Source: a virus | IMG/VR virus record: IMGVR_UViG_3300021085_000037 | Span: 1-57,145 of that record | Length of the DNA: 57,145 nt | Reading direction: 5' to 3' (one strand) | Shown: piece by piece, positions 42,386-51,303 of the stretch | Layout: every line of letters starts with the position of its first letter | Numbering within the stretch: the first letter of the stretch is position 1 | Notes under the pieces: model-generated | Told to the model about the DNA's origin: nothing | What the model saw: only the letters and a program-made list of their open reading frames with translations | Databases searched by the model: none | Position numbers and translations under genes: made by a program

Positions 42386-45253
42386 TTATGGTGCTGGGTT
42401 AAATTCTAAATCTATAGTTCCGTTCATGCCACCAAGAGTACCATCGGAAGAATGTATCGACATAAATATTGCTTCATCAGCTTGTACGTCAAGATATGAA
42501 GAAGGAGTTGCAGTTAAGTCAAGCTCACAACATAACATATTATTTAAACCTCCAGGTGATTGCACAAAGAAACATCTTGTAATAAAGTACCAGGTTGGTA
42601 CATCTAATTCGTTTTGACAAATTCTCTTTTTATATAAGTAAACTTCAAAAGTTTTCATAGTGTGAGAAACAGTAACTTTACCACTACAAAGTCTATATGT
42701 TTGCCCAAGACAATTATTATTCATTCCTCTAAATACAGAAGCGTTTATAATATTACTTCCGTTAGATGGATTTGTTAATTGTGGATCATCAATATTGTAT
42801 CCAATTAAATCCATACCTGTAAATCCAGTTGTTGGAAGAGCTTGTGTAGGATTCATTGGGTTTTCATATAACCACCAATCTAACCCAGGTGATGTTCTTT
42901 TTAGTTCTGGACTATAAAATCCTCTTGAGGCTCTTATAATATTGCTACCACCACCGCCACCACCAGTAGCGGTAACAGTTACATTTCCAGCTGCTTGATT
43001 GACACTTATACCAGCACCAGCTATAATACTTAATACACCAGTATTAGTAATAGTAACAATATCAGGATTACTCATTGCAGTTGATATCCCTGATCCTCCT
43101 AAGAATTGTAGTTTATCACCATCTACTATTGTTTCGTTACCACCAGCGTCAGCTTGTACCTCAAAAGAACTCATTGTTCCACCACCAGCACTTGAAGCAA
43201 CTGTTATTTGGTTAGCACCATTATCAGTTAAAGTTATGTTTGATCCAGCAACAAGAGATACAACATCTGTTACAGTAGGACTTGTTTGAGCATAAGTCAT
43301 ATCCACATTAGCTCCATTCTGAGCACTTGTGTAAGTAGCTGTACTACCACCACCACCAGTACCATTAGATGCTGCTGTAATTTGCCCTTGAGCATTTACT
43401 GTAATATCAGCATTTGTATAACTACCAGCTGCTACCGTTGTGTTGTCTAAATCAAAAGTAACTGTATTTACTGCTGTAACAGAAGATGTTAATCCAGTGC
43501 CTCCAACAAAAGTTATTTTATCACCATTTACTATTGTTTGACTACCAGCAGCACTATCTGCTATATCAAAAGAAGTCATTCCTCCTCCTCCACCAGCAGC
43601 GTCTATTGTTATAGCATTACCAGTATCTGTAATTGTAATATTTGTACCAGCAATAATTTGAACAGTATCTGTTGTACCATCACTACCTATTAGGTTTACG
43701 TTTGAATTACTTCCGTTCTGTTGTGAAGTTAAATCATATGTTGTGTCTGTTGGTGTCGCTCCACTAATAGCAGCAACATGACCATACTGATCAACTGTAA
43801 CAGTTGCATTAGTATATGTTCCAGCTAAGCCTGTACCCAGATCGTGATGTACCTCTACCGTATCTACTGCTACTGCCTTAGTGTATATAGGATTATTTCC
43901 TACTTGTCCTATAATAGAAAGTATATCGTTATTAGCTATTGGTAAGTTAGCACCACTATCGGCTCTAACATCAAAACCACTCATTCCACCAGGAGCATTA
44001 ACCCACTCTATACTTGCACCATTTGTTTGTAATATTTGACCAGCCGAACCTGTTCCATTGGAAGCTACAAGAAAACCTGGTGTCATAGATGGTGCTGTAA
44101 CATTTGCTGCACCACTTAATAAAATACTATTAGCAGATGTATTACCAGCTACTAAAACGTCATCTAAAGGACAACAGTTTGTAGACAATGAAGTCCATTC
44201 AACACCCGTTGCTGTAGCTGTTAGATATTGTCCTGGTGTTCCTACAGATGCGTTAGCACTAATTGTAGTATTGGCTCCTAAAACTAAACTTCCTGTTAAG
44301 TCTATTATACCTGTTAGATTAATATCTTCTGTAGCTGTATTACCAGCATCTAAAACATTTTGAAGTGTTGGTGCTGCTGTGTTGTTAATCCATGCTACAC
44401 CAGCTCCTGTGGAACTTAAGATTTGACCAGCCACACCTACTGATCCATTAACATCTTCCAGTGCACCATCTATATCTAAATCTCCAGAGAATGTATTAGT
44501 ACCAGACCACACGTTATTAGCCGCTGAAGTTATTTGAGAACTTGCGTCAAATGTAGTTGTACTTGGCCCTACAAAACTTAGTCCAATTGCTGTTAAAGTA
44601 TTTCCAGCTGTTGCTGTTGATTGTATGCTACAACAACTTCCTAAATTTGGATCTGCCCAAACAATATCACTACCGTCCCAAGTTAAAACTTGATTAACTA
44701 ATCCTGTTGATCCAGCCGCATCATTAATAGTAGTACCAGGAGATAATAAAATAGAACCTGATCCATCAATATCAAGATCGGTTCCATTTGTTAATTGAAG
44801 TAATTGATTAGCTCCAGAGAAGTACATGCTCCCTGTTGTGAGTATATCATTACCACCAGTAGTATTACCTACAGCAAGTACGTCTTTAAGTGCACAACAA
44901 CCCGCTGCTCCAGGAGTAGTCCATGTAGCACATGCACCTATACCTTGTGATGTAAGTACTTGTCCTGGTGCTCCAACATTACCAGATAAATATATTTGGC
45001 ATAGATCAAGATAAGCTACACCAGGGCCACCTAATAAACTAATGTGACCTGATAAATTTATATCTTGAGTAGCTGCATTATTTTCATCTAACACAGACTG
45101 CAATCCTTGAAGAAGTCCACCGCCACCCCCAGCTATATCACTAACTAAAAAAGTAACCGTCTTGTTATCGTCACTTACATCAGTTCCAACTATATAGTCA
45201 TCCATTGCTGGAGTGACCGTAGGGTATACCGTAGTATTCTCAATTTTTGCCAT
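42386..45253 (-). CDS. Repeat-rich tail fibre / receptor-binding protein
   Basis: The 955-residue product has about five N-terminal repeats of the type 'LQNVLDAGNTATEDINLTG...VGTPGQYLTATATGVEW' (about 45-440), with CC pairs in several. Then come repeats 'AGSYTNADITVNAQGQITAA' (about 480-800). A unique C-terminal domain (about 800-955; Trp- and Cys-containing, 'RASRGFYSPELKRTSPG') likely contacts the receptor. Repetition and Gly/Thr/Asn content are typical of trimeric fibres. The second repeat type is shared with the 694-aa fibre protein. Confidence 0.75.
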   Translation of the reverse strand: MAKIENTTVYPTVTPAMDDYIVGTDVSDDNKTVTFLVSDIAGGGGGLLQGLQSVLDENNAATQDINLSGHISLLGGPGVAYLDLCQIYLSGNVGAPGQVLTSQGIGACATWTTPGAAGCCALKDVLAVGNTTGGNDILTTGSMYFSGANQLLQLTNGTDLDIDGSGSILLSPGTTINDAAGSTGLVNQVLTWDGSDIVWADPNLGSCCSIQSTATAGNTLTAIGLSFVGPSTTTFDASSQITSAANNVWSGTNTFSGDLDIDGALEDVNGSVGVAGQILSSTGAGVAWINNTAAPTLQNVLDAGNTATEDINLTGIIDLTGSLVLGANTTISANASVGTPGQYLTATATGVEWTSLSTNCCPLDDVLVAGNTSANSILLSGAANVTAPSMTPGFLVASNGTGSAGQILQTNGASIEWVNAPGGMSGFDVRADSGANLPIANNDILSIIGQVGNNPIYTKAVAVDTVEVHHDLGTGLAGTYTNATVTVDQYGHVAAISGATPTDTTYDLTSQQNGSNSNVNLIGSDGTTDTVQIIAGTNITITDTGNAITIDAAGGGGGMTSFDIADSAAGSQTIVNGDKITFVGGTGLTSSVTAVNTVTFDLDNTTVAAGSYTNADITVNAQGQITAASNGTGGGGSTATYTSAQNGANVDMTYAQTSPTVTDVVSLVAGSNITLTDNGANQITVASSAGGGTMSSFEVQADAGGNETIVDGDKLQFLGGSGISTAMSNPDIVTITNTGVLSIIAGAGISVNQAAGNVTVTATGGGGGGSNIIRASRGFYSPELKRTSPGLDWWLYENPMNPTQALPTTGFTGMDLIGYNIDDPQLTNPSNGSNIINASVFRGMNNNCLGQTYRLCSGKVTVSHTMKTFEVYLYKKRICQNELDVPTWYFITRCFFVQSPGGLNNMLCCELDLTATPSSYLDVQADEAIFMSIHSSDGTLGGMNGTIDLEFNPAP

Positions 45254-45516
45254 TACTCAACTTTTTCTAATTTTTCTTTTTCTTTTTCGGAGATATCTCC
45301 AGTTTGAATATCGATAACAGCATCTTGTCCGTACTTCTCAGTTAATTTTTCCTCAACTGATTTATATTCTTCTTTAAGTTTTGCAACCTCACCAAGAAGA
45401 TGTTCTTTCGTTAGTACTGTATCTGCGATCTTCAGTTTAAGCTGATTAAAAGCGTTGTTCATTGATTGAACTTCTAATAATTCTGCTTCCGTAATTTTTT
45501 TTGCTGCGTTTGCCAT
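45253..45516 (-). CDS. Coiled-coil protein, paralogue of 49442 gene
   Basis: The 87-residue helical product ends with 'LTEKYGQDAVIDIQTGDI', nearly matching 'LTDKYGKDAVINLETGAI' in the 49442-49690 gene. Heptad-like Leu/Lys/Glu patterns fill the rest. Both copies sit immediately upstream of a fibre gene, so they may be fibre-assembly chaperones or virion linkers. Stop and next start share a base. Confidence 0.65.
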   Translation of the reverse strand: MANAAKKITEAELLEVQSMNNAFNQLKLKIADTVLTKEHLLGEVAKLKEEYKSVEEKLTEKYGQDAVIDIQTGDISEKEKEKLEKVE

Positions 45517-45544
45517 TTGATTTAATTTAGATTAATATATTCCA

Positions 45545-45552
45545 CAAAGATA
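45545..45552 (-). promoter_or_regulatory. TATCTTTG -7 element
   Basis: Minus-strand TATCTTTG 28 nt before the coiled-coil gene start at 45516. No -33 TTG was seen. Confidence 0.4.
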
Positions 45553-45584
45553 GTAAAAATAAAATTCTTTACTTAATAGTTGTA

Positions 45585-46592
45585 TTAAGCTATTTTATGA
45601 GCAGAGAACCTACAACCATCGGTTACTGTTGTTATTCCAGAACCGCTTGATGCTCTTCCCTCAATCCAAAATCTGGCTCTAATATATGCCTCAGTTGCTA
45701 TTGAAAAAATAAGACTACAACTTCCACTTCCTCTATACACAAATCCCCAAGTTGAAGCACCACTACTTGTAGCTGTACCTCTGTCATAATTATAAACTTG
45801 ACTTCCTTGTATAGAAGTCCAAGTTGTACCATTGGTAGAATATTCCAGATTTGCTGCGGCTAAAGTTCTATTTGGAGAAGCTGAAACTGTAGATGCAAAA
45901 TTAAAATCAATGTGGTAAAGTCCAGAAATATCAAATGCTATAGAACTACTACTTGCTGTTATGCTTTGAGCAGTGATTTGAGATGTACTTAGATTCAATG
46001 TAACCTTAGTTCCAGTCACCCCTCCAGAGTTTATTACCTGTGCTGATGGAGGACTGAAAGATCCATAAGCTGTTTCACTTGGAGCTTCAGTTATATAATT
46101 TGCATCATTTATTATAAACTTATTATTTAATGTTTGTTTTCTAATACTTGTAACACAACCCTGAACTAAGTTTACCTCTGATATAGATTCTCCTGGGCCA
46201 AGTACTCCAAAGAATTGAGTTAATCCTATAGTAGTGTTTCCACTTGTAGTTACATAACCAGCACCATTTGTTAATTGATTGTTATTGGTTATATAATTAG
46301 CATTTGATGCTCCTGTAAAACCTAAGTTAGAAAGTGTTAAAGTTCTTGTAGTTGCAGATGTAGCAACACCATTTGTAAAATTTAATGTTGCAAATACTGT
46401 AGCTGTGTTTAAAGTATTACTTTGATTGATACCTATAGTAGTATTTCCACTTGTAGTTACATAACCAGCTCCATTAGTGAGCTGGTTATTATTAGTTGGA
46501 ATAGTAGTACTTGTAAAAGCATTTGTTCCTAAAGCACTTCCGTTTATAGTTATGTCTGGGACTTGAATGTCATCCTTAAACTCTATAGCCAT
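45585..46592 (-). CDS. Tail fibre-like protein
   Basis: The 335-residue product begins 'MAIEFKDDIQVPDITINGSA', resembling the N-terminus of its 694-aa neighbour (MAIKFLDGIDFSG), probably the virion-binding end. It holds two nearly identical repeats 'NNNQLTNGAGYVTTSGNTTI' about 70 residues apart and a C-terminal C1q/TNF-like beta domain ('ISGLYHIDFNFASTVSAS', 'ANLEYSTNGTTWTSIQGS'). These features suit a receptor-binding fibre tip. Confidence 0.75.
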   Translation of the reverse strand: MAIEFKDDIQVPDITINGSALGTNAFTSTTIPTNNNQLTNGAGYVTTSGNTTIGINQSNTLNTATVFATLNFTNGVATSATTRTLTLSNLGFTGASNANYITNNNQLTNGAGYVTTSGNTTIGLTQFFGVLGPGESISEVNLVQGCVTSIRKQTLNNKFIINDANYITEAPSETAYGSFSPPSAQVINSGGVTGTKVTLNLSTSQITAQSITASSSSIAFDISGLYHIDFNFASTVSASPNRTLAAANLEYSTNGTTWTSIQGSQVYNYDRGTATSSGASTWGFVYRGSGSCSLIFSIATEAYIRARFWIEGRASSGSGITTVTDGCRFSAHKIA

Positions 46593-46601
46593 TATTTAGT
46601 T

Positions 46602-48686
46602 TTATTTTACAACTGCAATAGTGTAATTTAATGCATTAGCAGCAACCGCTGTAGATACTGCAATAGTTACAGTGTTTACACTTGGTCTTGTTACTCTTGC
46701 ATAAACAGTGTCATAATTTCCACTATTTAAATATACTCCTACTTGTACAGCTCTTGTATTGAATCCATGAGTAATAGTCCATGTAGCAGCACCACCAATA
46801 GTTCCAGATTTCTGGAAAGCAGTACCCACACATGTTTCAACTTCATCACAGAAGTTAGTTACTTGAGAAGCGGCTATCTGAATGTTTTGTTCAGCAAGAG
46901 ATGAAACTCTACCCTTAGCATCAGTTGTTACCGTAAGTGATTTAGCAGCTCCACCTTTAGTTGAAGCAGTACCTACCGCTGGTAAGCTAACAGCACCAGA
47001 TGAAACACTAAGTCCACCAGCTGTTGGGAAGTTTGCAATACCTAATACTGTAGCTGTTGCAACATCAATATTTTTGTTAATCTCTGTCCAGTCAGCTGCT
47101 GATGTAGGATTATCTTGATTAGCAATAATCAAATCACCAACTTCTAATTTAGGACTCCAGAATCCAGCTGGATTACCTGTACCAGCTACAGTAACTGCGT
47201 AAGTAAATCCTTTCTTGATTGAAGTTCCTGTTGGTGCAGCAGTTGTTGCATCATAACCACCTTGATAAATCAAAGCTCCTGATCCAGCAAATGTTGTATC
47301 TACATAGTTCTTTGTAGCTGCATCTTGAGCAGCAGTAGGATCTACAACATTAGTAACCTTGTTAGTTCCTATTGAAAGATTTGCAGTAGGAACCGCAAAA
47401 TTACTTAACGAAATGTCTGTAGATTTTATTTTTCTATTTAAATTACCATCAGCTACCGCAAAATGATCGGCAGCCTTAGTCCATGTAGTTGTAGCATTAA
47501 GACCATCTATATCTAAGTTTATATCTACAATATCACCAGCAACTCCTCTTGTTAAGATTCCATCTCCACCAGAAATAGTTAATGTATTACCATCTGAAAT
47601 AGTTTGATTAGCTCCAGAGTCACCAGCAACTATAAAATCATCCATTGTTCCTGGAGCACTACCAGCTGTAATAGCTGTAATGTGACCAGTTGCATTATAT
47701 GTAATAGAAGCTGGGTAAGCACTTGTACCAGCTGTTACACCTGATGCATCGTGAGTAATAGTAATTGTATCTACAGAAGAACCCGTTGTGCTTATTGGGC
47801 CAGTACCTAATATAGAAACAGTATTACCATCTGTAATAGATAATGATGTAGCAGAGTTGTCACCTTTAAGATTCCATGATGACATTGTACCAGCACCACC
47901 AGTTGATGCCGCTGTTATTCTACCATATGTATCTACTGTAATGTTAGCTGAAGTATAAGATCCAGCTGAAACTCCAGAAACTGGAAGTGTTACATCAAGA
48001 GTACCAGTTGTAGATGCGTCTAATTTAACAGTAGAATTAGTACTTAAAAATTCTACAGTATTACCAGAAGATACAGTAAAAGTATTTGAACCATCACTAA
48101 CATCCCAACCACTATATCCAGATGGAACACTTGCCCAAGTACCATCTTGTCTTAAGAACTGACCAGCACTACCACCAGTTAAATTAAGTGTAAGTGTGCC
48201 TCCAGATCCAGTAAGTGGAGAAGATCCAACAACGAAAGCAGCAATATTAGTAGTAAGTCCAACGCTTGTAATACCTGAGTTATTAGTAAATGGTAAATCA
48301 CTAACATTACCAAAGTTTACAACTGAAGATCCATCACTATATATGATGTCCGCAGTTGTTGGTATAGCTGTACCTTGTGCGTCTGTTGCTTTAAGAACAA
48401 TATTATTAGATGTAGCATATTGGATATTAACCGTTGCAGCTCCACTTGCTGTAGTAACTGTAATACCATTTCCAGATAATACACTTGAAATTGCTCCTTG
48501 TCCATCTAATTCTACCCAAGCTGAATTTACATCATCGTAGTACTTAATAGTACCAGCATTTGAATCATAAACTATTTGACCACCACCAAGAGGTGTCCCT
48601 GTAGGAGTACCCGCTGAATTTTGGAGTAAAACTTTAGTAATCTCATTACCACTAAAATCAATTCCATCTAAAAACTTTATTGCCAT
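46602..48686 (-). CDS. Tail fibre-like protein
   Basis: The 694-residue product starts 'MAIKFLDGIDFSGNEITKVL' followed by 'GGQIVYDSNAGTIKYYDDVN', a common phage fibre head-binding pattern. Middle repeats 'AGSYTSANITVDTYGRITAA' match those of the 955-aa fibre. Near 475-555 is 'YVDTTFAGSGALIYQGGYDA', then a ladder of short beta repeats. The C-terminus 'ATWTITHGFNTRAVQVGVYL' forms a small beta domain also seen at the end of the 244-aa neighbour. Confidence 0.75.
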   Translation of the reverse strand: MAIKFLDGIDFSGNEITKVLLQNSAGTPTGTPLGGGQIVYDSNAGTIKYYDDVNSAWVELDGQGAISSVLSGNGITVTTASGAATVNIQYATSNNIVLKATDAQGTAIPTTADIIYSDGSSVVNFGNVSDLPFTNNSGITSVGLTTNIAAFVVGSSPLTGSGGTLTLNLTGGSAGQFLRQDGTWASVPSGYSGWDVSDGSNTFTVSSGNTVEFLSTNSTVKLDASTTGTLDVTLPVSGVSAGSYTSANITVDTYGRITAASTGGAGTMSSWNLKGDNSATSLSITDGNTVSILGTGPISTTGSSVDTITITHDASGVTAGTSAYPASITYNATGHITAITAGSAPGTMDDFIVAGDSGANQTISDGNTLTISGGDGILTRGVAGDIVDINLDIDGLNATTTWTKAADHFAVADGNLNRKIKSTDISLSNFAVPTANLSIGTNKVTNVVDPTAAQDAATKNYVDTTFAGSGALIYQGGYDATTAAPTGTSIKKGFTYAVTVAGTGNPAGFWSPKLEVGDLIIANQDNPTSAADWTEINKNIDVATATVLGIANFPTAGGLSVSSGAVSLPAVGTASTKGGAAKSLTVTTDAKGRVSSLAEQNIQIAASQVTNFCDEVETCVGTAFQKSGTIGGAATWTITHGFNTRAVQVGVYLNSGNYDTVYARVTRPSVNTVTIAVSTAVAANALNYTIAVVK

Positions 48687-48700
48687 TTTCTTTTTTTTTA

Positions 48701-49435
48701 TTAATTACAGAATGCTCTACCTGAAAAAGCTGCTGTAAATGTTACTGTTAATTTATTTTTATCTATATAATCTACCTTCCCGTATACCTGTTCATCAAAT
48801 GAGTCCACAACACTTACTGAAGGGTACTTATTTAAATTATGTGTTATAACCCATACTGGTTGAGGTATTCCTTGTGTAAAAACAAAAGTTTTATCGCCAC
48901 CAGTTTGTGTAGGATTCCAACTTAGCAAAGATATAAAATATTCTTCACCCGCTTTTAGGTCTCCTTGAGAAGCTAAATGAGTTAAAGTAATATCATGAAA
49001 TTCATTTTGAGCAATATTAGGAACAGCATTGCTCCATAAGTATACACCAAATTTACTTATATCTTTTGTGTTAGAAATAAAAACACGAGAGTCTATTAGT
49101 TGAGTATAAAAAGAAGAAATATCTACAGGGTTTCCACCTTGTGCTAAATACTTTAATGAGTAATCACTAAGCATAAATTGTAGATTGGCATTTAAAGAAA
49201 CAGTCATACCTTGATTCGGATTAAAAGAAATAGTTCCTTTCTCTCTTACTTGATTAGGTTGTACAAATTGAAACTTATATCTAAGTGTCTGTGAGTCTAC
49301 AGCAGAAGTTAAATTAATAAATTCAATTACTTCGTCTACAGAAAAATTCTTAGTTAGTTCAGTACCCTGTTGAGTACCAATCCACTTATCACCAAGTTTT
49401 ACTTTTGATACTATAGGATATGTTTCAATTCTCAT
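48701..49435 (-). CDS. Tail fibre/baseplate-like protein
   Basis: The 244-residue product has an N-terminal linker (MRIETYPIVSKVKLGDKWIG) that may bind the tail, a beta-sandwich centre, and the C-terminal module 'VWVITHNLNKYPSVSVVDSF..VYGKVDYIDKN'. This module caps many phage fibres. It is 15 nt upstream of the 694-aa fibre and 6 nt downstream of a coiled-coil gene. Confidence 0.65.
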   Translation of the reverse strand: MRIETYPIVSKVKLGDKWIGTQQGTELTKNFSVDEVIEFINLTSAVDSQTLRYKFQFVQPNQVREKGTISFNPNQGMTVSLNANLQFMLSDYSLKYLAQGGNPVDISSFYTQLIDSRVFISNTKDISKFGVYLWSNAVPNIAQNEFHDITLTHLASQGDLKAGEEYFISLLSWNPTQTGGDKTFVFTQGIPQPVWVITHNLNKYPSVSVVDSFDEQVYGKVDYIDKNKLTVTFTAAFSGRAFCN

Positions 49436-49441
49436 GCTACT

Positions 49442-49690
49442 CTATTTCTTTTCTGTTACGACTTCTTTATCTTTGATCGCTCCTGTTTCTAAGTTAATCA
49501 CCGCATCTTTTCCGTACTTGTCTGTTAGACTTGACTCAAGTGCTTGAAACTCTCCCTTAATCCTTTCTACCTTTAAACACAATCCATGTTTTTGTAAAGT
49601 TAAATCTCCCAATTGAGACTTAGCATTATTAAAATCTTTGTTTAATGTTTGAAGTTGAGAAAGCTCTTGTTCAGTTAATTTCTTTTCCAT
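49442..49690 (-). CDS. Coiled-coil protein, paralogue of 45253 gene
   Basis: The 82-residue helical product with the conserved end 'LTDKYGKDAVINLETGAI' is a diverged duplicate of the gene at 45253-45516. It is expressed from the TATCTTTG at 49715 and lies at the head of the fibre block. Confidence 0.65.
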   Translation of the reverse strand: MEKKLTEQELSQLQTLNKDFNNAKSQLGDLTLQKHGLCLKVERIKGEFQALESSLTDKYGKDAVINLETGAIKDKEVVTEKK

Positions 49691-49714
49691 TATAATATAT
49701 TTAATTATTTAGGA

Positions 49715-49722
49715 CAAAGATA
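49715..49722 (-). promoter_or_regulatory. TATCTTTG -7 element
   Basis: Minus-strand TATCTTTG 24 nt before the coiled-coil start at 49690. No exact -33 TTG was seen. Confidence 0.45.
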
Positions 49723-49743
49723 ATAAAAGTTATCGAATGAGTT

Positions 49744-49878
49744 TTACTTTCCTTGACCTCGATACTTCTTAGAATAATTTTTGCTTGTTTTAAGAGTACT
49801 GCTTTTAGATTTGCTATGTACTCCAGGTCTTTTCTTTTTAGATGTAGACCTATAAACAAATGCTACTGACTTAGCCAT
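49744..49878 (-). CDS. Small basic protein (44 aa)
   Basis: A 44-residue frame starts 'MAKSVAFVYRSTSKKKRPGV' and ends 'KNYSKKYRGQGK', with about a third Lys/Arg. The pattern recurs in marine phages next to lysis genes. The start CAT at 49876-49878 follows the holin-like gene by 1 nt. It could be a nucleic-acid-binding virion or host-targeted peptide; function unknown. Confidence 0.7.
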   Translation of the reverse strand: MAKSVAFVYRSTSKKKRPGVHSKSKSSTLKTSKNYSKKYRGQGK

Positions 49879-49879
49879 T

Positions 49880-50272
49880 TTATTTTTTTATTTTTTCAAA
49901 AGTTCTTCCACCAAAATAAGAACCTATTACAACCATAAGTATAACTTCTAAAAGAGAAGTCCATTTTTCTTCTACATTAAATGAAATCGTACCAGCATCT
50001 ATAAAGATCATAAGAACTGTACACACAACAAGAAATATTAAAACCATAGGTCTTACATTCTTGCTGAGCCACGAATCGGATTTCATGTCTTGTCTCCATC
50101 GTTCAGTTACGTTTCTTTGCATCTCTGCTTCAGCTTCGATAAATAGTTTTTGCATTTCCATTTCAAAGGCTGCTTTTTCTTCCTTTGTTTGAATAAACTT
50201 ATCTGCAATGTTAGCTACTTTACCAGCTACATCTAATGCACCCTTACCAAATATTTTAGTCCATATACTCAT
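49880..50272 (-). CDS. Holin-like protein (GTA holin 3TM-type)
   Basis: The 130-residue product has an amphipathic N-terminal part with helices (about 1-55), the conserved 'ERWRQDMKSDSWLSKNVRPM' linker, and two hydrophobic segments (about 77-95 and 105-120; 'VLIFLVVCTVLMIFIDAG', 'LEVILMVVIGSYFGG'). This layout matches the 3-TM holin family of gene transfer agents and phages. It would open the inner membrane for the M15 endolysin encoded nearby. Confidence 0.8.
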   Translation of the reverse strand: MSIWTKIFGKGALDVAGKVANIADKFIQTKEEKAAFEMEMQKLFIEAEAEMQRNVTERWRQDMKSDSWLSKNVRPMVLIFLVVCTVLMIFIDAGTISFNVEEKWTSLLEVILMVVIGSYFGGRTFEKIKK

Positions 50273-50526
50273 TATCTTCTTGATTTTTTACCAACACATT
50301 TCCATCTTTTGCGAGATAAGTTATTAGCAGTATTAGGATCATTTCTTTTTCCAATAGGTAATCCCATTTTGATTCCATAGCTTCTTGCACAATATGCATC
50401 ACCCTTAGAAGTACCAGGCTTTACTCTTGGGCCTCCACCTTTAGCTTTACCAGCCTGACCATAACTAACCTTCTTTCCAGAAGAAGTTATTTTTACTCTT
50501 GCCTTTCCTTTACTTGGTTTTGCCAT
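50272..50526 (-). CDS. Conserved basic phage protein (DUF6321-like)
   Basis: The 84-residue product has a Lys-rich N-terminus then 'KPGTSKGDAYCARSYGIKMG' and 'DPNTANNLSRKRWKCVGKKS'. I recognise the 'GDAYCARS...NNLSRKRWKC' pattern as a conserved small phage protein, with cysteines that may bind metal. It shares one base with each neighbour, so it is translated in a chain. Confidence 0.75.
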   Translation of the reverse strand: MAKPSKGKARVKITSSGKKVSYGQAGKAKGGGPRVKPGTSKGDAYCARSYGIKMGLPIGKRNDPNTANNLSRKRWKCVGKKSRR

Positions 50527-50678
50527 TATCTTTTCTTAGGTAATGATTTAATCTTTCCGTTTTCTGTTCTTGCGTATCTGTGAGTTTTGGTTTCTTTACT
50601 TGCTATTAGTGTACCACAGTATTTTCCTTTACCGTACTCCCAGCATACTTTTTTTCCTGTTCTTCCTTTCTTTGCCAT
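50526..50678 (-). CDS. Small basic protein (50 aa)
   Basis: This 50-residue frame starts 'MAKKGRTGKKVCWEYGKGKY' and ends 'GKIKSLPKKR'. It contains two Cys and is very basic. It begins 1 nt after the endolysin stop and its stop overlaps the next ATG as TAATG. It belongs to the series of tiny basic late proteins. Confidence 0.7.
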   Translation of the reverse strand: MAKKGRTGKKVCWEYGKGKYCGTLIASKETKTHRYARTENGKIKSLPKKR

Positions 50679-50679
50679 A

Positions 50680-51045
50680 TTAATATAACCATATTGCGTT
50701 AGGCTTAGATGAGTCGTTGTCTACATGAACAAAAGATTTTGAAATCCCAAGTCTTGTAAAACCAACATTTATTAAAGCCTTAACTATTATTAATCTATCT
50801 GCTGAATTGTTACACCTAATATCAGCGGCACATCCTTTCATGTGCGAACTGTTCATACTTGCTTTGTAACCTCTGTTACGCAAGTCTTGATTGTGCTTTT
50901 GAGTTCTATATCCCGAAGTTACTTTGAACGGTATTCCCGCTTCTTCTCTTGCGTGATCTAATAAGTCTAAAAAATCCGCTCTCATGTTTTTACCTGATCC
51001 TGGTTCATCAGGGGAATCAAATTCCTGATAGGTAAAATATTGCAT
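50680..51045 (-). CDS. Endolysin, peptidase M15-like (D-Ala-D-Ala carboxypeptidase fold)
   Basis: The 121-residue product has the M15 zinc site: 'SSHMKGCAADIRC' giving His68 and Asp75, and 'FVHVDND' giving His107. 'TSGYRTQKHNQDL' upstream is also conserved. It should cleave peptide bonds in the cell-wall peptidoglycan at lysis. It is followed by the holin-like gene and preceded by a small membrane protein, forming the lysis cassette. No signal peptide is present, so export depends on a holin. Confidence 0.9.
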   Translation of the reverse strand: MQYFTYQEFDSPDEPGSGKNMRADFLDLLDHAREEAGIPFKVTSGYRTQKHNQDLRNRGYKASMNSSHMKGCAADIRCNNSADRLIIVKALINVGFTRLGISKSFVHVDNDSSKPNAIWLY

Positions 51046-51047
51046 GA

Positions 51048-51206
51048 TTACTTTTTAGATTTTTGTATAAACTTATAAATTGTGAATGCTATAGCAAGTG
51101 AAAGAGAGATAAACTGTAGCATCTCATTGCACTGCGTTAATGTAAGGCCTAATGCACCACCATTGGCAGCAACTACTTCTACTGTATCTTTCAATTCTTT
51201 AGTCAT
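51048..51206 (-). CDS. Small single-TM protein, second holin candidate
   Basis: I chose ATG at 51206 (MTKELKDTVEVVAANGGALG); an upstream in-frame ATG at 51236 is possible. The 52-residue product has one hydrophobic segment ('EMLQFISLSLAIAFTIYKFI') and a Lys tail, like pinholins or regulators. It lies 2 nt before the endolysin gene. The start overlaps the end of a 26-aa frame. Confidence 0.65.
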   Translation of the reverse strand: MTKELKDTVEVVAANGGALGLTLTQCNEMLQFISLSLAIAFTIYKFIQKSKK

Positions 51207-51279
51207 TTTTAAAGGATAAGGTTGATGATTGAACATATATCATTTCTCCGCTCCAAGTGTTAGTCTGTGTCCATTTCAT
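51199..51279 (-). CDS. Possible 26-aa leader peptide
   Basis: An ATG 5 nt after TATCTTTG opens a 26-residue frame (MKWTQTNTWSGEMIYV...) whose TAA lies inside the start of the small membrane protein (ATGACTAA). The -7 to ATG spacing equals that at the GNAT gene. It may be a translated leader coupling expression to the membrane protein, but could be fortuitous. Confidence 0.3.
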   Translation of the reverse strand: MKWTQTNTWSGEMIYVQSSTLSFKND

Positions 51280-51284
51280 AATTG

Positions 51285-51292
51285 CAAAGATA
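51285..51292 (-). promoter_or_regulatory. TATCTTTG -7 element
   Basis: Minus-strand TATCTTTG in the gap before the lysis genes; no -33 TTG was found. Predicted start lies close to the 26-aa frame ATG at 51279. Confidence 0.45.
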
Positions 51293-51303
51293 TAATTATT
51301 TTA

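Noticed and set aside
46235-46500. Direct repeats that might suggest a CRISPR array
   Set aside because: They are two in-frame copies of a protein repeat in a fibre gene, with no regular spacers.
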